The notes under the pieces were generated by a model. It made no database searches. It worked only from the letters and a program-made list of their open reading frames with translations, and was not told the origin of the DNA. From Rhizobium sp. R634 (lineage in GTDB: Bacteria > Pseudomonadota > Alphaproteobacteria > Rhizobiales > Rhizobiaceae): 64,000 nt of DNA. Below are positions 55,691 through 63,435 of this stretch, in pieces; the stretch's first letter is position 1, and the number at the start of each line of letters is the position of its first letter. Where the stretch lies: the NCBI RefSeq assembly GCF_002211305.1, contig NZ_LOKW01000028.1, positions 248,001-312,000 on the forward strand. The letters run 5' to 3'. Made by a program: the position numbers and the translations under genes.

Positions 55691-56398
55691 ATGTCCTTCT
55701 GGGAAAAACTGTTGAATGCCATTGGCAATACCGCGGGCAACGCGCTCTCCGCGGTGGTCGAGGCTATCCGGACGGTTTTCGAAGGCGATCCGGAAACGCG
55801 GCGCAAGGTGGCTTTTTCGGTGGCGATCATCGCGCTTTCGGCCAAGATGGCGAAGGCCGACGGCATCGTGAGCGAGAAAGAGGTCGAGGCCTTCCGCGAA
55901 ATCTTCGAATTTCCCGAGGATCAGGCCAAGAACGTCGCGAGACTCTATAATCTCGCGCGCCAGGACGTCGCCGGCTACGAAGCCTATGCCGAGCGGCTTT
56001 CCAAGCTCTGCGTTACCTGCGCGGCCAATTGCCCGGTGCTGGAAGATGTGCTCGACGGTCTCTTCCACATTGCCAAGGCCGATGGGCTGATCCACGAGAA
56101 GGAATTGAATTTCCTCAGCCATATCGCAGAGATCTTCCAGATGAGCGAGATCCGCTTCGAGCAGATCGCCGCCCGCCACGTCTCGTCCGGCGGCGATCCG
56201 TACAAGGTGCTCGGCGTATCGCCGTCGGACGATTTTCCGACGATCCGCCGCCGCTATTACGGCCTTGTCAGCGAACATCATCCTGACCGGCTGGTTTCGC
56301 GCGGCGTACCGAAGGAGTTCCATGTGATCGCCAATGAGCGCATGGCGGCGCTGAATGCAGCCTATGCGGCGATCGAGAAGGAACGCCGCGCCGCATGA
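55691..56398 (+). CDS. TerB-DnaJ (DjlA-like) protein
   Basis: 235 residues. A short hydrophobic/amphipathic start (MSFWEKLLNAIGNTAGNALSAVVEAIRTVF), a TerB domain about 35-165 with paired KMAKADGIVSEKEVEAFREIF and HIAKADGLIHEKELNFLSHIAEIF units, and a J-domain about 170-235 (DPYKVLGVSPSDDFPTIRRRYYGLVSEHHPDR) with an intact HPD for DnaK activation. Resembles DjlA co-chaperones, but with TerB preceding the J-domain and no clear TM helix. Co-translated with the amidase gene by ATGA overlap. Confidence 0.9.
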   Translation: MSFWEKLLNAIGNTAGNALSAVVEAIRTVFEGDPETRRKVAFSVAIIALSAKMAKADGIVSEKEVEAFREIFEFPEDQAKNVARLYNLARQDVAGYEAYAERLSKLCVTCAANCPVLEDVLDGLFHIAKADGLIHEKELNFLSHIAEIFQMSEIRFEQIAARHVSSGGDPYKVLGVSPSDDFPTIRRRYYGLVSEHHPDRLVSRGVPKEFHVIANERMAALNAAYAAIEKERRAA

Positions 56399-57156
56399 CC
56401 TCTTTCGAGGCCGATTACCGAGGTGCCCGCGTGCGGCCGTCGCCCAATCACGGCGAGCGGGCGGACGGACGCCGTCCCGACATGATCCTGCTGCACTATA
56501 CCGGCATGCCGACGCCGGAGGGCGCGCTCGACTGGCTCTGTCGGGACGAGAGCCAGGTTTCCAGCCATTATTTCGTGCACGAGAATGGCGAGGTGATCCA
56601 GCTGGTTCCGGAGGCGCGGCGCGCCTGGCATGCGGGCAAAAGCAGCTGGCACGGCGAGAACGATATCAATTCGCTGTCGATCGGCATCGAAATCGCCAAT
56701 GCCGGTCATCCCGGCGGCCTTCCCGACTTTCCGAAAGAGCAGATCGCCGCGGTGATCGAATTGTGTCGCGACTGTGTCAAACGTTGGTCGATCGCGCCGG
56801 AAAGGGTGCTCGGGCATTCCGATGTCGCCCCGATTCGCAAGGTTGATCCGGGTGAAAAATTCCCCTGGGCGGAGCTCCACCGGGCGGGCATCGGGCACTG
56901 GGTCGAGCCGGCAACGATCACTGGCGGACGCTTCTTCCAGTGCGGCGATGCCGGCCAACCCGTCGAAGCACTGCAGTCGATGCTGTCGCTCTATGGTTAC
57001 GGCACTGAAATCACGGGGCAATTTTCAGAAAAAACGGCAGGTGACGTGGAGGCTTTCCAGCGGCATTTTCGGCCCGAACGGATAGATGGCATCGCCGATT
57101 TCTCGACGATCGACACGCTGCACCGGCTACTGTCGGCTTTGCCGCGTTATTCTTGA
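56395..57156 (+). CDS. N-acetylmuramoyl-L-alanine amidase (Amidase_2 + peptidoglycan-binding)
   Basis: 253 residues. Amidase_2 domain about 20-165: zinc ligands in LLHYTG (His), GHSDVAP (His) and Asp nearby, with SSHYFVHENGEVIQLVPEARRAWHAGKSSWHGENDINSLSIGIEI. C-terminal peptidoglycan-binding domain about 180-250 (ALQSMLSLYGYGTEITGQFSEKTAGDVEAFQRHF). No signal peptide, so it may be cytoplasmic and cut recycled 1,6-anhydro-muropeptides like AmpD, or be exported another way. Translation is coupled to the TerB-DnaJ gene. Confidence 0.9.
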   Translation: MTSFEADYRGARVRPSPNHGERADGRRPDMILLHYTGMPTPEGALDWLCRDESQVSSHYFVHENGEVIQLVPEARRAWHAGKSSWHGENDINSLSIGIEIANAGHPGGLPDFPKEQIAAVIELCRDCVKRWSIAPERVLGHSDVAPIRKVDPGEKFPWAELHRAGIGHWVEPATITGGRFFQCGDAGQPVEALQSMLSLYGYGTEITGQFSEKTAGDVEAFQRHFRPERIDGIADFSTIDTLHRLLSALPRYS

Positions 57157-57177
57157 TTCCTCGGCAATTACTGAAAC

Positions 57178-57209
57178 GCCGAATTTCGCACTGCAGCGCG
57201 AAATTCGGC
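57178..57209. repeat. Perfect inverted repeat after the amidase gene
   Basis: GCCGAATTTCGC pairs with GCGAAATTCGGC over an 8-nt loop, 21 bp after the amidase stop. No T-run follows, so it is either a weak terminator or an mRNA stabiliser. A second small inverted repeat, CCAGATC with GATCTGG, is at 57335-57355, ahead of the transglycosylase gene. Confidence 0.7.
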
Positions 57210-57418
57210 CTGCCACATCATTTCCCTATTATCTCCTCATTGCGATGGTCTAAGAACCTCCGCCAAGCGGTACTCGGGGCTGTTTTCGAGTTAAACCACG
57301 GGCGCTATGTGAAACGATAAGAATTGCCGCGAATCCAGATCGGTCATTGATCTGGTATTCATTGTGACAGCGAGGCGCGCCGTCCGGAAATTCTTTGGGT
57401 CGGAGTGTTCAAGACTAC

Positions 57419-58039
57419 ATGAGAAAACTGATTGTTGTTGCTGCAACATGCGCTGGCATGATGCTGGCCGGAAATAGCTTTGCCTTTGCGAATGATTGGG
57501 GTGTGCGAGCTGATGCGCCGGTGAAGAAAGTCGAGCGTCCTTCGAAGAATACAGAGCGTCCGTTGAAGAAAGCGGAGCGTTCGGTCAAGCCGGCGAAGCG
57601 TCCGCTCAAGACGGCAGAACGCACACTGAAGACGGTCGAGCGCCAGAGCGGTTATCCCGTTGCCAATGTTTCCGGCAATTCCTATTCCGCACTGATCAGC
57701 AAATATGCGAACCAATATAATGTACCGGTTGCGCTTGCGACCGCTGTCATCCGTATCGAAAGCAATTTCAATCCGAATGCGCGCGGCAGCCACGGTGAAA
57801 TCGGCCTGATGCAGATAAAGCCTGCAACTGCCCGCATGATGGGCTATTCCGGCAGCGCCAAGGGCCTGTTCGATCCGGAAACCAACATCAAGTACGGCAT
57901 GAAATATCTGGCTGCCGCCCATAATCTCGGTGGTGGCGAGACCTGCAACACCATCCTCAAATACAATGCCGGTCATGGCGCCACGCGCATGAACCCGGTG
58001 TCCAAGTCCTATTGCGGCAAGGTTCTCGCAATGCTCTGA
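57419..58039 (+). CDS. SLT-domain transglycosylase with basic heptapeptide repeats
   Basis: 206 residues from ATG 57419. Signal peptide to about residue 25 (SFAFAND). Residues 36-77 contain six 7-residue units of the form K-x-x-E/K-R-x-x (KKVERPS, KNTERPL, KKAERSV, KPAKRPL, KTAERTL, KTVERQS), then an SLT domain with catalytic Glu114 in IRIESNFNPNARGSHGEIGLMQIKPATARMMGY. The basic repeats could hold the enzyme to acidic glycan or polyanion in the envelope; this is inferred. Shorter than most SLT enzymes of the family. Confidence 0.9.
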   Translation: MRKLIVVAATCAGMMLAGNSFAFANDWGVRADAPVKKVERPSKNTERPLKKAERSVKPAKRPLKTAERTLKTVERQSGYPVANVSGNSYSALISKYANQYNVPVALATAVIRIESNFNPNARGSHGEIGLMQIKPATARMMGYSGSAKGLFDPETNIKYGMKYLAAAHNLGGGETCNTILKYNAGHGATRMNPVSKSYCGKVLAML

Positions 58040-58114
58040 AGCGCTTATTCCTGACAAGAGCTGGATGATTCAAGATGATTGCCATGGTATCGCTGGAATT
58101 TAGCGAGGTGGGAT

Positions 58115-59302
58115 ATGGCAGTCGATTTCAGGTTCATCATCATCGGACGCGGCATGATGGGTGCCGCGGCCGCCCGGCATCTCTCTGCGATGGCCGATAA
58201 CATCGCGCTGATCGGCCCGCCGGAACCCGAGGAACGCAAGGCCCATCATGGTGTCTTTGCCAGCCATTATGACGAAGCGCGCATCACCCGCACCTTCGAT
58301 GGCAATCTCGCCTGGGGCAGTTTCGCCGCCCGGGCGCTCGACCGCTACCGGGACATCGAGGCGAAGAGCGGCATTTCCTTCTTTTCGGAAGTCGGCTGCC
58401 TCTTTGCCGGTCCGCCGCCCAGGGACGAGCAGGACTTTCTTCTCCGGGCGCAGACCGTCAGCCGGACGCTCGGCAGCGATATCGAGATCGTCGCGCCGGC
58501 AGACCTCGGCCGGCGTTTTCCCTATCTTAATGTCGGTTCCGATTTCAGCGGATATTTCGAGAGCAAGCGCGCCGGGCATATCAACCCGCGGGCGCTGGTG
58601 CGCGCGCAGGCGAGGCTTGCCGAACGGGGCGGCGTTTCTCTAATCGAAGAGACCGTGACATCGGTGCGCGACGCGGGCTCCCATGTCGAGGTGACGGCCG
58701 GCGATATTCGCTACACCGCCGAACGCGTGCTGGTCGCAGCCGGCGGCTTCAGCAATTTTCACGCCCTGCTGCCGCGTCCCCTCGATCTCAGCGTGAAGGC
58801 GCGTACGGTCGTCTTCTATGAAATGGGCGAGCGCGAGATGGCTGTATTCGGTGACATGCCGTCAACCATCGTGCTCGGCGACCGGGAGGAGGATCACATC
58901 TATATCCTGCCGCCGGTGCGTTATCCCGACGGCAAGACCTATCTGAAGCTCGGCGGCGATACCGAAGCGCTTTCCTTCAGCCGGCTGGAGGATGCCGGCA
59001 CGTGGTTCCGTTCCGAAGGCAGTGCGGCCGAACGCGATCATCTCTCGGCAATCGCCCTGCAGCTGATGCCGGCGCTTGCCGGCTGCCCGGTCACCTCGGG
59101 GCCGTGCGTGGCAAATTTCACGCCGACCGGCTATCCCTATGCCGGATTCACCCAGTCGCCGCGCATCGCGGTGCTGACCGGCGGCAATTTCGTCGCCGCC
59201 AAATCCTCCGACGAACTCGGGCGTCTGGGCGCCGTGCTTCTCAGGGAAGGACGGCTCGGGGACGAGGATTTCGGCCGCGAGCTGGCGCCAGTCTTTGCCT
59301 AA
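58115..59302 (+). CDS. FAD-dependent oxidoreductase (DAO/sarcosine-oxidase-like), copy 1
   Basis: 395 residues from ATG 58115, ribosome site GAGGTGGG. Dinucleotide-binding start MAVDFRFIIIGRGMMGAAAARHL (GxGxxG as GRGMMG), with DAO-family segments ARITRTFDGNLAWGSFAARALDRYRDIEAKSG, HINPRALVRAQARLAERGG, RVLVAAGGFSNF and TGGNFVAAKSSDELGRLGA at the C-terminus. Related to monomeric sarcosine oxidase-type amine oxidases. Probably cytoplasmic, oxidising an amine. Followed by a homologue after 113 bp. Confidence 0.85.
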   Translation: MAVDFRFIIIGRGMMGAAAARHLSAMADNIALIGPPEPEERKAHHGVFASHYDEARITRTFDGNLAWGSFAARALDRYRDIEAKSGISFFSEVGCLFAGPPPRDEQDFLLRAQTVSRTLGSDIEIVAPADLGRRFPYLNVGSDFSGYFESKRAGHINPRALVRAQARLAERGGVSLIEETVTSVRDAGSHVEVTAGDIRYTAERVLVAAGGFSNFHALLPRPLDLSVKARTVVFYEMGEREMAVFGDMPSTIVLGDREEDHIYILPPVRYPDGKTYLKLGGDTEALSFSRLEDAGTWFRSEGSAAERDHLSAIALQLMPALAGCPVTSGPCVANFTPTGYPYAGFTQSPRIAVLTGGNFVAAKSSDELGRLGAVLLREGRLGDEDFGRELAPVFA

Positions 59303-59357
59303 GCGCATCGAGATCTTTCAGATTCGTTCGTTGCGCTTTAGCTTTTGTTTTTTCACG

Positions 59358-59400
59358 CATGTCGTTGCCGCAAAACCGCTGCACAGTTTTGCGCGACATG
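59358..59400. repeat. Rhizobial hairpin repeat between the FAD oxidoreductase genes
   Basis: CATGTCG (59358-59364) pairs with CGACATG (59394-59400), and CAAAAC (59371-59376) with GTTTTG (59386-59391): a nested stem-loop. It recalls a common Rhizobiaceae intergenic repeat. It ends 15 bp before the second oxidoreductase ATG. Confidence 0.7.
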
Positions 59401-59415
59401 CTCTAGAGGAATATC

Positions 59416-60591
59416 ATGGCAGTCGATTTCAAATATATCGTCGTCGGCCGCGGGCTGATGGGAGCTGCCGCCGCGCGGCATCTGGCGCGCCAAGTGGAAG
59501 GCGTCGCGGTGATCGGCCCGGACGAGCCTGCTGATCGCAAGGCGCATAACGGCGTCTTCGCCAGCCATTACGACGAGGGCCGCATCACCCGCACCATCGA
59601 TCCCGACCGCAACTGGGCGCTGCTCGCCAATCGTTCGATCGCCCGTTACGGCGAGATCGCGCGCGAGAGCGGGATCGACTTCTATCGCGAAGTCGGCTGC
59701 GTCGTCGTCGCGCCTGATGGAAGCGATTATCTGGAGCGAACCCGGCAAGCCGCGGTCTCGCTCGGCGTCGAGACCAGCCATCTCGACGGCAGCGGACTGA
59801 AGGCGGCGTTTCCCTTCTTCGCCTTTCCCGACGCGGCTGCCGGAGTCTTCGAGGTGAGGGGCGCCGGACATATCAGTCCGCGCAAACTGGTGAAGGCACA
59901 ATCATTGCTAGCGGAAAAGGCGGGCGCCACGGTCATCAAGGACCATGCCGTTTCGATCCGTGAGCAGGGTGGACTGGCGACTGTCGAGACCGCCGGCGGA
60001 ATGACCTACTGCGCTGAAAAGGTGCTGCTGGCGGCGGGCGGATTTTCCATTGCCCGGAATCTGTTGCCGCGGCCTGTTGCCATGACGGTTTATGGCCGGA
60101 CGGTCACGCTTTTCGAAGTAAGCGAAGCCGACGCGCTCCGCTTGGCTGCAATGCCGTCGCTCATCCTCGACGTGCCCGGCATCCACATCTATCTGCTGCC
60201 GCCGATCCGTTATCCCGACGGCAAATATTACCTGAAGATCGGCGGCGACCCGGATGATCTGGTGCTCGGCGACGATGCCGAGATGCGCGCCTGGTTCAGG
60301 ACCGAGGGGCGCGAGACCGTGCGCGCCTATCTCAAGCGCATCGTTGCCGGCATCGTTCCCGATATGGCGCCGCTTTCGATCTCGACGGCCGCCTGCGTCG
60401 TCTCGCTCACCGAAAGCGGCTATCCGATGATCGGCTACAGCTCATCGCCGGGAATCGCGGTGCTGACGGGCTGCGCCGGGACCTCGGCCAAGAGTTCGGA
60501 CGAAATCGGCAGGCTTGGGGCCGAGCTGCTTTTGTCAGGCAGAATCAGCGAACAGGGCTATTCCACGGATTTCACACCTTATTTCCGTTAA
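59416..60591 (+). CDS. FAD-dependent oxidoreductase (DAO/sarcosine-oxidase-like), copy 2
   Basis: 391 residues from ATG 59416, ribosome site AGAGGA. Homologous to copy 1 along the whole length: MAVDFKYIVVGRGLMGAAAARHL, NGVFASHYDEGRITRTIDPDRNW, HISPRKLVKAQSLLAEKAG, KVLLAAGGFSIARNLLPRPVAMTVYGRTV, CAGTSAKSSDEIGRLGAELL. The two are probably a tandem gene duplication that then diverged, perhaps to take different amines. The neighbouring RNase P RNA follows 55 bp downstream. Confidence 0.85.
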   Translation: MAVDFKYIVVGRGLMGAAAARHLARQVEGVAVIGPDEPADRKAHNGVFASHYDEGRITRTIDPDRNWALLANRSIARYGEIARESGIDFYREVGCVVVAPDGSDYLERTRQAAVSLGVETSHLDGSGLKAAFPFFAFPDAAAGVFEVRGAGHISPRKLVKAQSLLAEKAGATVIKDHAVSIREQGGLATVETAGGMTYCAEKVLLAAGGFSIARNLLPRPVAMTVYGRTVTLFEVSEADALRLAAMPSLILDVPGIHIYLLPPIRYPDGKYYLKIGGDPDDLVLGDDAEMRAWFRTEGRETVRAYLKRIVAGIVPDMAPLSISTAACVVSLTESGYPMIGYSSSPGIAVLTGCAGTSAKSSDEIGRLGAELLLSGRISEQGYSTDFTPYFR

Positions 60592-60645
60592 GGCTGCCGC
60601 CCATATTTTCTGTGGTAATTGCGGGCTCTCTCGTTTATGGGAGCC

Positions 60646-61046
60646 CTGCCAGTTGGCCGGGCAGCCGCGCTTTACCAATGCCGAAAGGCGGTAGGGTGAG
60701 GAAAGTCCGGGCTCCACGGAAACACGGTGCCGGATAACGTCCGGCGAGGGCGACCTCAGGGAAAGTGCCACAGAAAGCAAACCGCCTGTCATGACAGGTA
60801 AGGGTGAAAGGGTGGGGTAAGAGCCCACCGCATCTCCGGCAACGGAAATGGCACGGTAAACCCCACCGGGAGCAAGACCGAATAGGGATGACGCGGCGGG
60901 CCGAAAGGTTCTCCGGCCGGTTTCCAGGCCAGTCATCCGGGTGGGTTGCGTGAGGCAGCGTGCGAGCGCTGTCCCAGAGGAATGGCTGCCACGTTCCGGT
61001 TCACGCCGGAGCCATACAGAACCCGGCTTACAGGCCAACTGGCGAT
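60646..61046 (+). ncRNA. rnpB: RNase P RNA (class A)
   Basis: The conserved core GAGGAAAGTCCGGGCTCCAC (P4 side) is near 60697-60716, and ACAGAACCCGGCTTACAG closes the 3' part near 61016-61033. P1 is formed by GCCAGTTGGCC (60648-60658) and GGCCAACTGGC (61033-61043), fixing both ends to a few bases. Length of about 400 nt fits alphaproteobacterial type A RNA. Catalytic RNA that trims the 5' ends of pre-tRNA. A hairpin GGGCTC/GAGCCC at 60623-60646 lies before it. Confidence 0.96.
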
Positions 61047-61250
61047 TATCATCCGAGCCGCGGCAGGGCTCGGATTTCCATTCTAAGCCCCTGAAACAGA
61101 GCGTTTTCAAGCTGGTATTCATACAGCTAGCGGATGTATATTTGTTCGGCGCCACCAATGCGTGTCATTTGCAAAATGGCAATGCTAACCCTTTGTTAAA
61201 CTTAACAGCTTATAAATGTTTGATCATGCGCCCGTTGCGAAATGGGTGTA

Positions 61251-61285
61251 TCCCATTGACGCCCATATGGTCCCATGCTATCCCA
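61251..61285. promoter_or_regulatory. Four 10-bp-spaced MraZ boxes
   Basis: TCCCA (61251), GCCCA (61261), TCCCA (61271) and TCCCA (61281) stand at exact 10-bp spacing, i.e. TGGGN direct repeats with 5-bp spacers on the other strand. MraZ is known to bind such arrays to repress its own cell-division operon. They lie about 180 bp before mraZ. The rest of 61047-61461 has no gene. Confidence 0.85.
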
Positions 61286-61461
61286 AATGCGCACTGCACC
61301 AGGGCAATCATTTGCCCATTTATCGCAAAGCAAAGGCGTCTTCCGTTCCGGAAGCGTCGGGTGGGATTTAGCTCATCCGGCTTGCGAAGCTGTGCCTGAT
61401 ATTGGGAGTTTCGGGCGTTTCAATGATGTCCGGATCCCTGCGGGAACGGATGTTTCGTGTC

Positions 61462-61899
61462 ATGAGCCGCTTCCTATCGAACGCGACCAACAGGATCGAT
61501 GCCAAGGGCAGGGTTTCCGTGCCTTCGGCATTCCGTTCCGTGCTGGCGCAGCGCAACGTCCAGGAGCTTTACTGCTTCCAGGATTTTGTGTTTCCGGCGA
61601 TCAGCGTCGGCGGTCCGGATCTTCTCGAAAGGTTCGAACGGCAGATCGCTGCGGAAGATCCGTTTTCGCCGGATGCGAATGCGATGTCGCTTCTGATCCA
61701 CGGAGGCGGGGTCTTCATGAAGCTCGACGCCGAGGGGCGGTTGATGGTGACGGATTTCATCCGCGACTTCACCGGCATTTCGGACGAGGTGACCTTCGTT
61801 GGTCGGGCGGATCATTTTCAGCTCTGGCAGCCGCTGGCATTTCAGGCCGCGCAGGCGCAGGCACGAGGGGAGCGCAAGCTGGCGGGCAAGCGTTCCTGA
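61462..61899 (+). CDS. mraZ: Transcriptional regulator MraZ
   Basis: 145 residues from ATG 61462 (MSRFLSNATNRIDAKGRVSVPSAFR). Two SpoVT-AbrB-like half domains: DAKGRVSVPSAFRSVL near 13-28 and DAEGRLMVTDFIRDF near 90-104. It represses the dcw (division and cell wall) operon by binding TGGGN repeats, which are present upstream. ATG 61450 is an alternative start giving four more residues. First gene of the cluster with rsmH, ftsL and ftsI. Confidence 0.95.
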   Translation: MSRFLSNATNRIDAKGRVSVPSAFRSVLAQRNVQELYCFQDFVFPAISVGGPDLLERFERQIAAEDPFSPDANAMSLLIHGGGVFMKLDAEGRLMVTDFIRDFTGISDEVTFVGRADHFQLWQPLAFQAAQAQARGERKLAGKRS

Positions 61900-61916
61900 A
61901 AGGACGAGGGAACGGA

Positions 61917-62942
61917 ATGGTGGCGAATCCTGGCGGAGGTTCAACTGATGCCGGTGGCGGACCGGTTCGTCACATTCCTGTTCTTCTCGATGAAGTCCTT
62001 GCGGCGCTGGCGCCCGCACCCGGCAAGCTCATCCTCGACGGTACGTTCGGTGCGGGCGGTTACAGCTCGGCCATCCTCGCGGCCGGCGCCGAGGTGATCG
62101 CGCTCGATCGCGACCCCAGTGCGATTGCGGCAGGCCAAGCGATGGTCGCCGCCCATGGCGGCCGTCTTCGGCTCATCCATTCGCAATTCTCGCATCTTGC
62201 CGATCATGCGCCGCAGGGCGGGCTCGACGGCGTCGTGCTCGATATCGGCGTGTCCTCCATGCAGATCGACGAAGCCGAGCGCGGCTTCTCCTTCCAGAAG
62301 AGCGGACCGCTCGACATGCGCATGTCGGCGGCAGGCGTTTCGGCCGCCGATGTCGTCAATCGCGCCAAGGTCGCCGACCTCATTCGCATCTTCCATTTTC
62401 TGGGTGAAGAAAATCAGGCGCCGCGTATCGCCCATGCGATCGAGAAGCGGCGCGAGGAAAAGCCCTTCGAAACGACGCGCGATCTCGCCGGTCTCATCGA
62501 ACTGGTCACGCCCCGCAAGATGAAGGACAAGATCCATCCGGCGACGCGCGTCTTCCAGGCCCTGCGCATCTTCGTCAATGACGAGCTCGGCGAGCTGGCG
62601 CAGGCGCTGTTTGCGGCGGAGCGAGCGCTGAAGCCCGGCGGGCGCCTCGTCGTCGTCACCTTTCATTCGCTCGAAGACCGCATCGTCAAGAAATTCTTCT
62701 CCGACCGCGCCGGCAAGGCGACGGGATCGCGGCACCTGCCGGCCGCGCATGAGCGGGCGGCGACGTTCACGGCGATCGGCAAGCCGATGGTTTCGGCAAG
62801 CGAGGCGGAGGCCGAGGCCAATCCGCGCGCCCGCTCCGCCAAGCTGCGCGCCGGCTTGAGGACCGATGCCGCCGCCGAGGCGGCTGATATGTCGCTCTTC
62901 GGGTTTCCCAATCTTGCCACTCTCGGAAAGCTTGGAGGTTGA
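61917..62942 (+). CDS. rsmH: 16S rRNA (cytosine1402-N4)-methyltransferase RsmH (MraW)
   Basis: 341 residues. HIPVLLDEVLAALAPAPGKLILDGTFGAGGYSSAIL near 19-54 with SAM-binding GTFGAGGYS, VLDIGVSSMQIDEAERGFSFQKSGPLDMRM near 110-139, TRVFQALRIFVNDELGEL near 210-227 and VTFHSLEDRIVKKFF near 247-261. It methylates C1402 in the decoding centre of 16S rRNA. ATG 61917 follows GGGAACGGA. Ends one base before the ftsL start. Confidence 0.97.
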   Translation: MVANPGGGSTDAGGGPVRHIPVLLDEVLAALAPAPGKLILDGTFGAGGYSSAILAAGAEVIALDRDPSAIAAGQAMVAAHGGRLRLIHSQFSHLADHAPQGGLDGVVLDIGVSSMQIDEAERGFSFQKSGPLDMRMSAAGVSAADVVNRAKVADLIRIFHFLGEENQAPRIAHAIEKRREEKPFETTRDLAGLIELVTPRKMKDKIHPATRVFQALRIFVNDELGELAQALFAAERALKPGGRLVVVTFHSLEDRIVKKFFSDRAGKATGSRHLPAAHERAATFTAIGKPMVSASEAEAEANPRARSAKLRAGLRTDAAAEAADMSLFGFPNLATLGKLGG

Positions 62943-62943
62943 T

Positions 62944-63435
62944 ATGCTGAAGACGTTCGATCTCGTGCTCATCGGCGTCATGACGGCAGCTGCCGCCGTC
63001 ACCTACACGATCAAGCATCGCGCCGAATTGAAGCTCGAGGAGGTTCATCGCCTCGAAGCCGAGATCAAGCTCGAGAAGGATACGATCGACCTTCTCAAGG
63101 CCGACTGGGCGCTGCAATCGCAGCCGAACCGGCTGGAGCGGCTGGTCAATGCCTATAATGCCGAGCTGCAGCTGCAGCCGACGGAATCGACGGCGCTCGT
63201 GCATGCCAAGGAGCTGCCGATGCTGAAATCGGAGGTTCCCGTGCCCGATGTGACGGAGGCCAAGGCCAGCGCCAAAGGCGCGGCCGAGGCCGGCGCCAAG
63301 GGCACGACCGTGGCCAGCGCCAAAGGTGCCGCAAAGACTCAGCCCGTTCCGACGCCCGCTCCACGCGGCGGCGTAACGCAGCATGGCGTCGTGGAAGATG
63401 AAGCAGACGAGATCGAAACGGGGTCGGTAGAATAA
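62944..63435 (+). CDS. ftsL: Cell division protein FtsL
   Basis: 163 residues. One membrane helix near residues 3-20 (KTFDLVLIGVMTAAAAVTY), a coiled coil about 27-75 (LKLEEVHRLEAEIKLEKDTIDLLKADW), then a Lys/Ala/Gly/Pro-rich tail (about 100-163) with repeated SAKGAA/GAKG units. Longer than E. coli FtsL (121). FtsL forms a divisome complex with FtsB/DivIC and FtsQ and activates FtsW/FtsI. Its stop TAA overlaps the ftsI ATG by one base. Confidence 0.88.
   Translation: MLKTFDLVLIGVMTAAAAVTYTIKHRAELKLEEVHRLEAEIKLEKDTIDLLKADWALQSQPNRLERLVNAYNAELQLQPTESTALVHAKELPMLKSEVPVPDVTEAKASAKGAAEAGAKGTTVASAKGAAKTQPVPTPAPRGGVTQHGVVEDEADEIETGSVE

Noticed and set aside
60535..61158. A 207-codon open frame on the minus strand
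   Set aside because: It is antisense to the RNase P RNA, whose conserved core and P1 pairing are clear; such frames are a well-known false gene.
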